The notes under the pieces were generated by a model, which saw nothing but the letters and a program-made list of their open reading frames with translations, was not told the DNA's origin and did no database searches. Both the position numbers and the translations under genes were made by a program. Positions 26,531 to 36,222 of a stretch of 64,000 nucleotides of DNA are shown here, piece after piece. Each line of letters opens with the position of its first letter. The first letter of the stretch is position 1. Source of the DNA: Rhizobium sp. (GTDB taxonomy: Bacteria; Pseudomonadota; Alphaproteobacteria; Rhizobiales; Rhizobiaceae); NCBI GenBank assembly GCA_027533385.1, contig JAPZUE010000040.1, positions 1 to 64,000 on the forward strand, read 5' to 3'.

Positions 26531-27646
26531 TCATGGATTTGGGGCGAGTTGACGATAGGCCTGGATGTCCTCGATCGCCAGAGTCTCAATCCATTCACGA
26601 ATGCCGAGCTGGTCTCCAAAGAAATAGAGAATTAGCAGCAGGCTCAGCATGATCGAGAAGATCAACGCCAGACGATCGAATTTCTTTGCGGCCGTTGGAA
26701 CCGTGACGTCTTCACCCAGCGGCAGAACGTCCGAATAGAGTTTCGAGATCATGACCAGGTAGAACGGTCTGACCAGAACGGAGTTTATCCCGACTGCAAG
26801 GATGATGGGTGCCGCGATGGTAACGTATAAGTCGTATAGTGGATTGCTGCTGCCCTTCAGGCTGCCCATGCTCGACAGATAGTAGAACGAGCCGACATAG
26901 GTCGCGATCCCGATGACCCAGCAGATCAGGCTGTATCCCATACGGATACCGATGGCGCGCACAGGGCTGTGTCGAAGAACGGAAACGGAGTCTTTCGCGG
27001 CTTCCGTATATCCCTTTCCCGCCACCAAGGCGGGCAGAACGCCAATCGTCCCGATTTTCCAGGCATAATACAGAAGTTCGTCCCCTGCCGTCCTGTTTTG
27101 TCCTCTCCTTGGAAGTCGATCCAGGATCGCATCGACGGTAATCCAGGCGTCGATCGTCGTGAAAACCCAGAGCCGGCCCAGATTGTTGAAGGCGAGGTTC
27201 AGGCAGCTGGCGATGGTCGAAGGCTTGCCGGCGCTTCGCAAATAGTGGCAGGCGGTCATGGCTGCGTTCAGTATCGACAGAGGATAGCTGGCCACGGTGA
27301 TGACAAAGAAACTCCAGGCAAAGAGCACGAGGTTGATGAGCGTAAACGCACCTTCCTTTTCGTCCTCGCTCGAGCGCCGCACTTCTTCCCAGAAGGCATC
27401 AGGGATCCAGTAGATCATCTTCGTCCAAAGGACGTAAGCGATCGCGATTGTGAGCCACTGCAAGGCAGCAAAGAACAGTATTTCTTTTTCCTGCCATATC
27501 AGCCGGCAGGCGTAGCCGAGGTTGCTCCCGAAGACCGAGAGGTTCTGTGACGACAGAACGGAGGGTTTGAGGCCGGTGTCCTTGAAGACATCCTTGGCTG
27601 AGTTCCGGGCCAATTGCAGTTCGGCCCGCTGAGATTTGAAGAACAT
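26531..27646 (-). CDS. Uncharacterised polytopic membrane protein
   Basis: A 371-residue protein with about six hydrophobic segments, among them EILFFAALQWLTIAIAYVLW, LVLFAWSFFVITVASYPLSI, YSLICWVIGIATYVGSFYYL and LIFSIMLSLLLILYFFGDQL. A cytoplasmic N-terminal stretch of about 45 residues precedes the first helix. I do not recognise a characterised family; the layout recalls small multi-helix proteins of unknown function such as DUF6159, but I cannot confirm this. It stands alone on the minus strand, 142 bases upstream of the phosphatase gene, so co-transcription with it is possible. Confidence 0.7.
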   Translation of the reverse strand: MFFKSQRAELQLARNSAKDVFKDTGLKPSVLSSQNLSVFGSNLGYACRLIWQEKEILFFAALQWLTIAIAYVLWTKMIYWIPDAFWEEVRRSSEDEKEGAFTLINLVLFAWSFFVITVASYPLSILNAAMTACHYLRSAGKPSTIASCLNLAFNNLGRLWVFTTIDAWITVDAILDRLPRRGQNRTAGDELLYYAWKIGTIGVLPALVAGKGYTEAAKDSVSVLRHSPVRAIGIRMGYSLICWVIGIATYVGSFYYLSSMGSLKGSSNPLYDLYVTIAAPIILAVGINSVLVRPFYLVMISKLYSDVLPLGEDVTVPTAAKKFDRLALIFSIMLSLLLILYFFGDQLGIREWIETLAIEDIQAYRQLAPNP

Positions 27647-27817
27647 GCTAAACTGCCCGCTCCGACACGATCGCCCATCGGCAAACTATGGTAAGTTTCT
27701 ATCGGGGCAAGCCGGTTTCTGGGCGCAGGTCGATGTTTTCCAATGCCGCGTTTCTCAAGGGTGCCGGCGGCCGATGTCCGGTCGGCAGGCGATCCCCGAA
27801 TGGTCCACAGAGGCCCG

Positions 27818-28975
27818 TCAGCCGCCGGCGGCGCGAAAGCGGTTCATGATTTCGGCGCGGGTGGGATCGGTCATGACGATCGCAAGCCCGTATTCGAGCG
27901 GCGTCAGCTTCGCCTCATCGGGATAGACGATTTCGTTTGTCAAAATCTCTTCGGGCAAGAGTGCGCGGACCCGGTCGTCCGTCGCCGTGCCGCCGTGCAC
28001 CAGATGCTCCCGTGCTGCAATGGCGGGATCGAGCAGGTGGTTGATCAGCGCGTGTGCGGCTGGCTTGTTGTGGGCCTTGGCCGGAATGGCATAGTAATCC
28101 GTCCAGATTTCCCCGCCATCGGATGCGATCGCATAGGCGATCTCGGGAACGTCGCGATTCATCTGCAAGGCATCGTTGCTCCAGCACATGGTCATCCAGG
28201 CATCGCCGGTGCGCATGGCCGGCTGATAGTCGCTGTCGATGGCCAGCAGGTGGGGTTTGACCTGCATCAGCAATGCTTCGGCCTTTGCAAGTTCCGCAGG
28301 GTCCAGAGAGTTGAAGCGATGTCCCAGAGCGACCAGGGCGTTGCCGATCGCCGTCAACTGGTAATCATGGACGATGGTCTTCCCTGATGCTTCCTCCATC
28401 GCGCGGTCGAAAAAGTCACGCCAGCTTTCGACCGGGTCGAGCTCACGGCTGTTATAGGCGATACCGGTGGTTCCGCAGTTCTTTGGCACGGCATAGAGGT
28501 TGCCCTTTCTTATGCCGGGTTTCAGGACGCGGTCGGCATGCGCAGCGAGGGCAAAATTCGCGATCCGTCCAAGCTCCAGGGGCGCCAGCAAGTCTCGCTC
28601 AACATAGGGTGCGATGGCATATTGCGTCGGCACGATGACATCCCAGACGCGGCCCCTTTCAAGCGCCTGCAACGTTCCCTCATTGGAGCCGATGATCGAG
28701 ACGTCCACCTCTACGCCATAGCGGGCGGTGAAATCCTCGAAGGTCTGGGGATCGTGATAGTTCGGCCAGGTCGCAAGCGAGACCTTCTTGCCGAGCATCG
28801 AACCTTCGGATGCGGCGTGACTGACGCGATGGCTTCCGCCCAACAGCAGAGCCGCCGCACCCAGCCCCGTTACCGCCAGGAAATGGCGCCGGGTGACAGA
28901 GCCGCGTTTCAGACGCATGAACTCTGCCATGACGCCTTCGGCGGTGATATCCGGTGCTGTCTTCTGCTTGCCCAA
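27818..28975 (-). CDS. ABC transporter substrate-binding protein, PotD/PotF-like (Tat-exported)
   Basis: A 385-residue periplasmic protein of the spermidine/putrescine-binding family. It carries a twin-arginine signal (TRRHFLAVTGLGAAALLLGG) near residues 28-48, then the mature fold with LATWPNYHDPQTFEDFTARY, WDVIVPTQYAIAPYVER and AVPKNCGTTGIAYNSRELDP. The frame begins with TTG at 28975 after GGAGGG; an ATG at 28930 would still keep the Tat motif. No permease or ATPase is adjacent, so it is an orphan binding protein that may feed the transporter at 30-34 kb or another one. The ligand is not predictable beyond polyamine-like. Confidence 0.85.
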   Translation of the reverse strand: MGKQKTAPDITAEGVMAEFMRLKRGSVTRRHFLAVTGLGAAALLLGGSHRVSHAASEGSMLGKKVSLATWPNYHDPQTFEDFTARYGVEVDVSIIGSNEGTLQALERGRVWDVIVPTQYAIAPYVERDLLAPLELGRIANFALAAHADRVLKPGIRKGNLYAVPKNCGTTGIAYNSRELDPVESWRDFFDRAMEEASGKTIVHDYQLTAIGNALVALGHRFNSLDPAELAKAEALLMQVKPHLLAIDSDYQPAMRTGDAWMTMCWSNDALQMNRDVPEIAYAIASDGGEIWTDYYAIPAKAHNKPAAHALINHLLDPAIAAREHLVHGGTATDDRVRALLPEEILTNEIVYPDEAKLTPLEYGLAIVMTDPTRAEIMNRFRAAGG

Positions 28976-29076
28976 GCCTGCCCTCCAGCCGTCGCCGGTT
29001 TCGTGCAGTCGAATTTGAGCATAAACGCGTTAACGCTATCACACCATCTGCGGAGACTTGAGCTGCGCGATCCTCT

Positions 29077-30120
<1,044 letters not shown>

Positions 30121-30136
30121 GGGATCCTCCTCCTGA

Positions 30137-30165
30137 AGAAAAATGCCGCCCCAAGGGACGGCATT
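30137..30165 (-). terminator. Terminator after the ABC transporter ATPase gene
   Basis: On the minus strand AATGCCG and CGGCATT form a seven-base stem around a ten-base loop, followed by TTTTC. It lies between the ATPase stop (30197) and the alcohol dehydrogenase start (30120). Confidence 0.65.
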
Positions 30166-30196
30166 CCGATATCACTGTCGTTTTATCTGGTGTGCC

Positions 30197-31249
30197 TCAG
30201 TTGGCCAGCACGATCAAGGCCGAGGGGTCGATCTTGACGCCGACGGTGTCCCCGACAACAGGCGGCCGGGTGCCCGGATCGTTGAAGGTGTCGAAGGACA
30301 GTGTCTTGCCGCCGACATCGATACGGGTGCGGATCACCGAGCCGAGGAACTGGCTTGACGTGACCTTGCCCTGCACCGTCGCCTCATCTGACCCTGCAAG
30401 GGTGCCTGCCTCCGGGCGCATGGCGAGCTGGATCGTCTGACCGTTTGCAGCGGGGATCGTCTCCTTGATCGCCAGCGTCTTGTCGCCGACCTGCACGATG
30501 CCGGCGCCCTGATCGGTCACGACGGCATCGAGCACGTTGAGCGTGCCGACGAAGGAGGCGACAAAGCGGGTGGTGGGGCGGTTGTAGATCTCGAAGGGCG
30601 TGCCGATCTGGTCGGCCTTGCCAGCATTCATCACGACGATGCGGTCGGAGATCGACAGCGCCTCTTCCTGGTCATGGGTGACGAAAACGGTGGTGATGCC
30701 AAGCTGCTGCTGGATCTGGCGGATTTCCTCGCGCAGCGACACGCGGATCTTGGCGTCCAGAGCCGAGAGCGGCTCGTCGAGCAGCAGGACCTGCGGCTTG
30801 GGCGCGAGCGCACGGGCGAGTGCGACGCGCTGCTGCTGGCCGCCCGAGAGCTGGTAGGGATAGCGCTCGGCGAGGTGGTCGAGATGGATCAGCGCCAGCA
30901 TTTCCTTGACGCGCTTGTCGATGTCGGCCTTGGGCATGCCCGAGATCTTCAGGCCGAAGGCGACGTTGTCGAAGACGTTCATGTTGGGAAAAAGCGCATA
31001 GGCCTGGAAGACCATGCCGATATTGCGCTGGTTCGGCTTCAGATTGGTCTGGTCCTTGCCGGCGATTTCGATCGTGCCGCCGGACGGCGTCTCGAAGCCG
31101 GCGATCATGCGCAGAACGGTCGTCTTGCCGCAGCCCGAGGGTCCGAGGAAGGAGATGAACTCGCCCTTTTCGATCGCCATGTTGAAGTCGTGCACGACTT
31201 GCGTGGCGCCGAAGGATTTCTTGAGATGAGAGAGTGTCAGGAAGGTCAT
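30197..31249 (-). CDS. ABC transporter ATP-binding protein (PotA/FbpC type)
   Basis: A 350-residue importer ATPase with Walker A GPSGCGKTT (36-44), Q-loop in GMVFQAYALFPNM, signature LSGGQQQR (134-141), Walker B VLLLDEP (154-160) and the H-loop in VFVTHDQEEAL. A C-terminal TOBE-like regulatory domain (about 240-350) places it in the polyamine/iron/phosphonate importer group. It energises uptake by the two permeases encoded just upstream (12 bases between the permease stop and this start). Substrate is set by the binding protein at 33030. Confidence 0.93.
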   Translation of the reverse strand: MTFLTLSHLKKSFGATQVVHDFNMAIEKGEFISFLGPSGCGKTTVLRMIAGFETPSGGTIEIAGKDQTNLKPNQRNIGMVFQAYALFPNMNVFDNVAFGLKISGMPKADIDKRVKEMLALIHLDHLAERYPYQLSGGQQQRVALARALAPKPQVLLLDEPLSALDAKIRVSLREEIRQIQQQLGITTVFVTHDQEEALSISDRIVVMNAGKADQIGTPFEIYNRPTTRFVASFVGTLNVLDAVVTDQGAGIVQVGDKTLAIKETIPAANGQTIQLAMRPEAGTLAGSDEATVQGKVTSSQFLGSVIRTRIDVGGKTLSFDTFNDPGTRPPVVGDTVGVKIDPSALIVLAN

Positions 31250-31261
31250 GAAAAGAATTCC

Positions 31262-32044
31262 TCAAGCCTGGCGAGGGGCTGTTTTCTGGAGGCGGGAGAC
31301 GAGCTGGATCAGACCGAGGCAGCTCCAGGTGATGCCAAAGGCGATGACCGCGAGTGCCGCAGGTTCATAGGCTCTGTTAGCGCCAAGCAGCTGCATGAAG
31401 GGTCCGAAGGCCGGCTTGTTGAGAAGGGCCGCCATGGTGAACTCGCCGATGACGATCGCGAAGGTCAGGAAGGCGCCCGAGAGGACGGCGACCAGGACAT
31501 TCGGCAGGATGATTTTGGAAATGATGGTGAACCAGCCGGCACCCAGGCTCTGGGCAGCTTCCGTCAGCGTGCCGATGTCGATCGTGCGAAGACCCGTATC
31601 GACGGCGCGGTACATGTAGGGCAGGGCCAGTGTCGCATAGCCGAACATCAGCAGGATATCGGTGCCGAAGGCCGAGCCCGTCAGCGGCAGCCAGCTTGAT
31701 GTGTTGTAAAGGCGGATATAGCCGAAAACGATGACGATGGCCGGGATGACCAGCGGCAGGAGCGTCACGAATTCGATATAGGGCCGCAGCCGCGGCAGCT
31801 TCAAACGGACCCAATAGGCCGTGGGCACCACCAGGAAGACACCGAAGAGGATGGTGACCAGCGCCATTGTCACCGAGTAGGCGAAGGTCTCCTGGAAACG
31901 CGGATCCGCCAGAACCTTGGCATAGGCGTCGAAGGAGTATTCCCCGCGCCGCATCTTCAGCGAGAAGTTGGTCATGCCGATCAGCGGCAGGAAGAAGTAG
32001 AGGAGGCCGAAGATCAGGGCCCCCCAGGCCCAGAAACGCTTCAT
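31262..32044 (-). CDS. ABC transporter permease (second subunit)
   Basis: A 260-residue inner-membrane permease with six helices and the EAA loop LTEAAQSLGAGWFTIISKII followed by LPNV, which docks on the ATPase. It is the PotC-like partner of the preceding gene. The correct start is the ATG at 32044, overlapping the upstream permease stop by four bases (ATGA). The frame runs open to 32620, but that part reads as a low-complexity Arg/Pro-rich shadow of the upstream gene. Confidence 0.92.
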   Translation of the reverse strand: MKRFWAWGALIFGLLYFFLPLIGMTNFSLKMRRGEYSFDAYAKVLADPRFQETFAYSVTMALVTILFGVFLVVPTAYWVRLKLPRLRPYIEFVTLLPLVIPAIVIVFGYIRLYNTSSWLPLTGSAFGTDILLMFGYATLALPYMYRAVDTGLRTIDIGTLTEAAQSLGAGWFTIISKIILPNVLVAVLSGAFLTFAIVIGEFTMAALLNKPAFGPFMQLLGANRAYEPAALAVIAFGITWSCLGLIQLVSRLQKTAPRQA

Positions 32045-32931
32045 TTCAGCCACCTTTCGCTGCGGGCGCGCAGCCAGATATAGAGAGCATTGGCGACACC
32101 GGTCACGACGATCATGCCGAAGGCGAGCGCGTAGCCGAGATAGGGATCCCCGAGAACGTCGCCGCGGATCTGGGCGAAGAGCAGGATCGGCACGATATTG
32201 AGCGACGAGCCGGTGAGTGCAATCGCGGTTGCGACGGCGCCGAACGCATTTGCGAAGAGCAGTGCCATCGTCCCCAGGATCGAGGGCAGGAGGATCGGGA
32301 AGGCGACGAGGCGCCAGTATTGCCCATTGGTCGCGCCGAGGATCGAGGCAGCTTCGCGCCATTCGCGCTTCAGGCCGTCGAGTGCCGGCGTGATGATCAG
32401 GATCATCAGCGGGATCTGGAAGAAGAGATAGGTGACCGTCAGTCCCCAGAAGGACAGGAGGTTGAAGCCGAGCAGGCGAAGATCGATGCCAAGCTGGGTC
32501 TTCAGGAAGACGGTGAGCATGCCAACCGGGCCGAGTGTTGCCAGAAAGGCAAACGCCAGCGGAACGCCTGCGAAGTTGGAGGCGACGCCGGAGAAGGTCA
32601 GCAGCGGTCCGCGGATCCACTGAGGCAGTCCGCCCAGCACAACGGCGGCCGCAACGCCGAAGCCGATCAGGCAGCCGAGAATGGCCGAGGCGAGGCTGAT
32701 CTTGATGGAGATCCAGTAGGCCGCCATGATCGAAGGCGTGAAGAGGTTGGCAATATTGTCCAGCGTCAAGGAGCCATCCGGTCGCTGGAAGGCGCCGATG
32801 ACGATTTTCATCGTCGGCAGGATCAGAAAGAGAATCACGAAGGCTGCGAAGGGCAGGACCCCCAGCCAGTGAAGTGGAAGTTTCGTTCGTGGCCGCGCCT
32901 GATGGCCCGGGCTCACCGCCTCTGTCGACAT
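32041..32931 (-). CDS. ABC transporter permease (first subunit)
   Basis: A 296-residue PotB-like permease with an N-terminal cytoplasmic stretch, about six helices starting LHWLGVLPFAAFVILFLILP, and the EAA loop WREAASILGATNGQYWRLVA followed by FPILLPS. The ATG at 32931 (MSTEAVSPG) is chosen over the longer frame, which would extend into the stem-loop region upstream. It is translationally coupled to the second permease and separated from the binding-protein gene by 98 bases containing an inverted repeat. Confidence 0.92.
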   Translation of the reverse strand: MSTEAVSPGHQARPRTKLPLHWLGVLPFAAFVILFLILPTMKIVIGAFQRPDGSLTLDNIANLFTPSIMAAYWISIKISLASAILGCLIGFGVAAAVVLGGLPQWIRGPLLTFSGVASNFAGVPLAFAFLATLGPVGMLTVFLKTQLGIDLRLLGFNLLSFWGLTVTYLFFQIPLMILIITPALDGLKREWREAASILGATNGQYWRLVAFPILLPSILGTMALLFANAFGAVATAIALTGSSLNIVPILLFAQIRGDVLGDPYLGYALAFGMIVVTGVANALYIWLRARSERWLK

Positions 32932-32981
32932 TCGATCTGCCCCTCTGTCCGCACTTTCACGGATCGTCTTAAAATGCGAGC

Positions 32982-33013
32982 GCCGCCCCGACCTTAGAGA
33001 AGATCGGGGCGGC
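32982..33013 (-). promoter_or_regulatory. Intercistronic stem-loop between binding protein and permease genes
   Basis: GCCGCCCCGACC and GATCGGGGCGGC pair over 11 of 12 positions around an eight-base loop, in the 98-base gap after the binding-protein stop. Such structures commonly stabilise the upstream mRNA or partly terminate, so that binding protein exceeds membrane subunits. Confidence 0.6.
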
Positions 33014-33029
33014 ACATCAAGAACTTACC

Positions 33030-34133
33030 TTACTGAACGTTGGCGCCGACGACGCTATCCCAGCCGGCGGTAACGGCGGCCTTGTTGGCGTCGACTTCTT
33101 CGAGCGTCGGGAAGTAGGCCTTCTCATAGGACGCTGCCGGCGGCAGGGCGTCGAGCAGGTCCTGCGGGACCTTGCCGGCCTTGACCATGGCATTGAAGCG
33201 GGCCGGGTGGCAGTAGCCCTTCAGCCAGCCGAGCTGACCTTCGTCCGAATACAGGTGCTCCATCCACAGCTTGGCAGCGTTCGGATGCGGCGCATAGGCC
33301 GAGATGCCCTGTACGTAGACGCCAGCCAGAACGCCCTTGTCCGGAACGACGACTTCGACCGGCGGGTTGCCGGCGAGCGTGTCGCGGGCGGCGAGCGCGT
33401 TGTAGTCCCACATGATGACGATCGGGGTCGAGCCCTGGGCCAGCGTGCCTGCCTTGCCGATGACGGGAACGAAGTTGCCGGCCTTGTTGAGTTCGGCAAA
33501 GTACTTCAGACCAGCTTCGCCCGCGTCCTTACCAGCGGCTGCACCGGTTGCCATGCCGGCGGCGAGAACGCCGAGGATGGCCTGGTTGGAAGCGCGCGGG
33601 TCACCGGCGAGAGCGACCTGACCGGCATATTCCGGCTTCAGAAGATCGGCCCAGTCCTTCGGGGTGTTGGCGACGAGGTCCTTGTTCACGAGGAAGGACA
33701 TGACGCCGTAATAGTCGCCGTACCAGTAACCTTCGGCGTCCTTGATGTTGTCAGGAATTTCGTCCCAGGTGGACACCTTGTAGGGCTGCAGCAGGCCTTC
33801 GGCCTTCATCTGCGGGCCGAAAGCGAGACCGACGTCAACGACGTCAGGAGCCTGCGGGCCCTTGTTGTCCTTGTTTGCCTTGATGGCTTCGACTTCGTCG
33901 GCCGAGCTGGCATCCGGGTTCAGTTCGTTGACGGTGATTTCCGGATACTTCTTCTTGAAGGCAGCGATGACTTCGCCGTAGCCGCACCAGTCGTGGGGCA
34001 GGGCGATGGTGGTCAGCATGCCCTCTTTCTTGGCGGCTTCGATCAGTTCTGCGCTCGGCTCGGCGACGGCAACGGCCGAGGTCGCCATGACCAGGGCGGT
34101 CGTCATCGACAGGATCTTGCGGAAATTGTTCAC
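33030..34133 (-). CDS. ABC transporter periplasmic substrate-binding protein
   Basis: A 367-residue binding protein that starts with GTG at 34133 (MNNFRKILSMTTALVMATSA), preceded by AGAGGAGAACTACA. A Sec signal peptide ends at AVAVA near residue 23. The mature part matches the AfuA/PotD-type cluster: EGMLTTIALPHDWCGYGEVI, PDVVDVGLAFGPQMKAEGLL, YGDYYGVMSFLVNKDLV and PIVIMWDYNALAARD. It is the first gene of a binding protein-permease-permease-ATPase operon. By context the ligand may be an amine or amino-acid-like compound degraded by the enzymes at 35-43 kb, which is inference only. Confidence 0.9.
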   Translation of the reverse strand: MNNFRKILSMTTALVMATSAVAVAEPSAELIEAAKKEGMLTTIALPHDWCGYGEVIAAFKKKYPEITVNELNPDASSADEVEAIKANKDNKGPQAPDVVDVGLAFGPQMKAEGLLQPYKVSTWDEIPDNIKDAEGYWYGDYYGVMSFLVNKDLVANTPKDWADLLKPEYAGQVALAGDPRASNQAILGVLAAGMATGAAAGKDAGEAGLKYFAELNKAGNFVPVIGKAGTLAQGSTPIVIMWDYNALAARDTLAGNPPVEVVVPDKGVLAGVYVQGISAYAPHPNAAKLWMEHLYSDEGQLGWLKGYCHPARFNAMVKAGKVPQDLLDALPPAASYEKAYFPTLEEVDANKAAVTAGWDSVVGANVQ

Positions 34134-34280
34134 TGTAGTTCTCCTCTGAGGTTGGCAGCGATGCGGTTCACTTAGGTGCGCTCTGTTATCGTTATATGAC
34201 GGTGGACGGGCTCGATTGACTTTGTCCCGCTCTCCCAATCTGTCTCCGAGAATTGGTCCTCCATCTCCTGTAGACACTGT

Positions 34281-35150
34281 TCAACGAGGCTTCCGGAACA
34301 GGCGCGCCTGCTCGAAAAGTCCCTCGAGGGTGTTGATACGCTCGCGCGTCTCGTTCCATGACGAGCTCTGCACGGCTTCGATCAGCGCTTCGACGACGAA
34401 GAGCGTGACCACGGAACTGTCCCAGGCCGATGGTGCTTCGATATGAAGCTTGAAGCAGTGGCGGGCATGCTGTGCCACCGGCGACATCCATTGGTCTGTG
34501 AACACGATAATTTCCACGCCATTGGCCCTGGCGACCTCGGCAAGTGTCGTCATGTCCGCCTCGTAGCGGCGGATGTCGAAGATCACCAGGACATCGCCGG
34601 CCTGCATGTTGAGGACATGCTGCGGCCAGGAGCTGGCATTCGAGGACATCAGCGTCGTGCGCGGCCGGATGACCTGCATATGCGTGAAGAAGTATTCCGC
34701 GAGCGCTCCGGTGATGCGCCCGCCAACGAAATAGAGGCTGCGGTTGCGATCGCCGAGCAGACGGGCGGCGTCATCAAAGGTGGCCGTGCGCAGTTCGCCC
34801 AGGGAGTTGCGCAGGTTGGCCATGACCGCCTCGGCGAAGCGGTTGAGGATATGCCGGTTTGGCGCGTTGGCTGCCCAGCGGTCGTGTTTGGCGATCGGAT
34901 TGGAGATCGTCGCTTCGAGTTCCTGATGAAGGTGGGCCTGGAATTCCGGATAGCCCTTGTAGCCCAGCTTCTGCACCATGCGGGCGACCGTCGGGGTCGA
35001 CACACCAGCGTTTTCAGCAACGGTGGTGATGCTGCCCAGTCCGGAGACGGGGTAGTTCTGCAGCAGGCTTTCGGCCAGCTGTCTTTCGGCACGCGTCAGC
35101 CCGTCGAAATGGGCATGGATCACGTCCGACACCGTGGTCGACGCATTCAT
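34281..35150 (-). CDS. MurR/RpiR-family transcriptional regulator
   Basis: A 289-residue regulator with an N-terminal RpiR HTH (about 10-85: RAERQLAESLLQNYP, TVAENAGVSTPTVARMVQKL) and a C-terminal SIS domain (about 120-260: SLYFVGGRITGALAEYFFTH, GDVLVIFDIRRYEADMTTLA). SIS domains bind phosphosugars or related effectors, but RpiR proteins in rhizobia also control amine and amino-acid pathways. It lies between the ABC operon and the divergent hydrolase-permease-ligase genes, so it probably regulates both sides. The start could also be a TTG one codon upstream of the ATG at 35150. Confidence 0.9.
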   Translation of the reverse strand: MNASTTVSDVIHAHFDGLTRAERQLAESLLQNYPVSGLGSITTVAENAGVSTPTVARMVQKLGYKGYPEFQAHLHQELEATISNPIAKHDRWAANAPNRHILNRFAEAVMANLRNSLGELRTATFDDAARLLGDRNRSLYFVGGRITGALAEYFFTHMQVIRPRTTLMSSNASSWPQHVLNMQAGDVLVIFDIRRYEADMTTLAEVARANGVEIIVFTDQWMSPVAQHARHCFKLHIEAPSAWDSSVVTLFVVEALIEAVQSSSWNETRERINTLEGLFEQARLFRKPR

Positions 35151-35331
35151 CAAAGACCGATTGACTCCCCTCAAGCCAGTCTGTCGCCGGCTTTTTCTGG
35201 ATTAAGCCTCGCTGTCACAATTGAGTCAACCGGCCTGTGAAGAGAAATTTTCAGAGCTGGATTGACAGATGCTTAACCGTGAAGAATTCTCTTCTACAAC
35301 AAAAAGGGCCAACAGGCTCGGGGGACACAGC

Positions 35332-36108
35332 ATGCTCGTAAGGTCGGGGATCCTGACATCGGCAGACGGTGATGCCGTTGCCGTTGAGAATGCGACTGCA
35401 GGAAGTGGGATCGTGCTCGTCTGTGAGCATGCCTCTGCCGTGCTGCCCGCATCTGCCGGCGATCTTGGCCTCTCTGCGGAGGCTCTGGCGAGCCATATCG
35501 CCTGGGATCCGGGTGCACTTGCCGTGGCCCGCCTGCTCGCTGGCAAGCTGGACGGCGCGCTGGTCCATCAACGTTTTTCGCGGCTCCTCTATGACTGCAA
35601 TCGGCCACCGGAGTCCTCGGCGGCGATGCCGGAGAAGAGCGAAATCTACGAGATACCCGGCAACCGTGAGCTCTCACCCGCCGAACGCTATGCCCGGACT
35701 GCGGCACTTTATGTGCCGTTCCACGATCGGGTGAACCACGAAATCGAGCGGGTTTTGGCGCGCGGTGTCCGGCCCGTGATCGTCACGGTGCACAGTTTCA
35801 CGCCCGTCTATTTCGGCCAGTCGCGTGCGGTCGAGATCGGCATCCTGCACGACACCGATGCGCGGCTCGCAGATGCGATGCTGGAGGCCGCCAAGGGCGG
35901 TCCGTATCGTGTCGAGCGCAATGTGCCCTATGGTCCCGAAGACGGCGTGACGCACAGTCTTCGGCTGCATGCCATTCCATACGGACATCCGAACGTGATG
36001 ATCGAAGTCCGCAACGACCTGATTTCCAATTCCGTCGGCCAAGAGGTCATGGCCGACTATCTCGCTACAGTGATCGCCGGGGCGGTCGCTGTGGTGGGGG
36101 ATGCATAA
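35332..36108 (+). CDS. N-formylglutamate amidohydrolase family protein
   Basis: A 258-residue zinc amidohydrolase of the FGase family. Typical segments are IVLVCEHASAVLPASAGDLG near the N-terminus, the metal-binding HIAWDPGA, PGNRELSPAERYARTAALYV, VTVHSFTPVY and a late VMIEVRNDLI. FGases release glutamate from N-formylglutamate in histidine degradation, but no hut genes are nearby; here the enzyme sits with a glutamine-synthetase-like ligase, so it may hydrolyse a gamma-glutamyl amide. That is inference. The ATG at 35332, after CTCGGGGGACACAGC, is preferred to the upstream 35269. Divergent from rpiR. Confidence 0.88.
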   Translation: MLVRSGILTSADGDAVAVENATAGSGIVLVCEHASAVLPASAGDLGLSAEALASHIAWDPGALAVARLLAGKLDGALVHQRFSRLLYDCNRPPESSAAMPEKSEIYEIPGNRELSPAERYARTAALYVPFHDRVNHEIERVLARGVRPVIVTVHSFTPVYFGQSRAVEIGILHDTDARLADAMLEAAKGGPYRVERNVPYGPEDGVTHSLRLHAIPYGHPNVMIEVRNDLISNSVGQEVMADYLATVIAGAVAVVGDA

Positions 36109-36222
36109 AAAAAGACCTCACGGGGAGCAGCCTTGCTGCAACCGTCCGCACCAAGAGAACAAGGGCGGACACTGTAACGAAATCGCCGCAATCCCGCGGC
36201 CGATCGTCAACTGGGGGACGTC

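Noticed and set aside
31262..32620. 452-residue version of the second ABC permease
   Set aside because: Residues before the ATG at 32044 are an Arg/Pro-rich shadow of the upstream permease; the true gene begins at the ATGA overlap.
35332..36108. Histidine-utilisation gene (hutG)
   Set aside because: The family fits, but no other hut gene is nearby and the neighbours point to amine metabolism.
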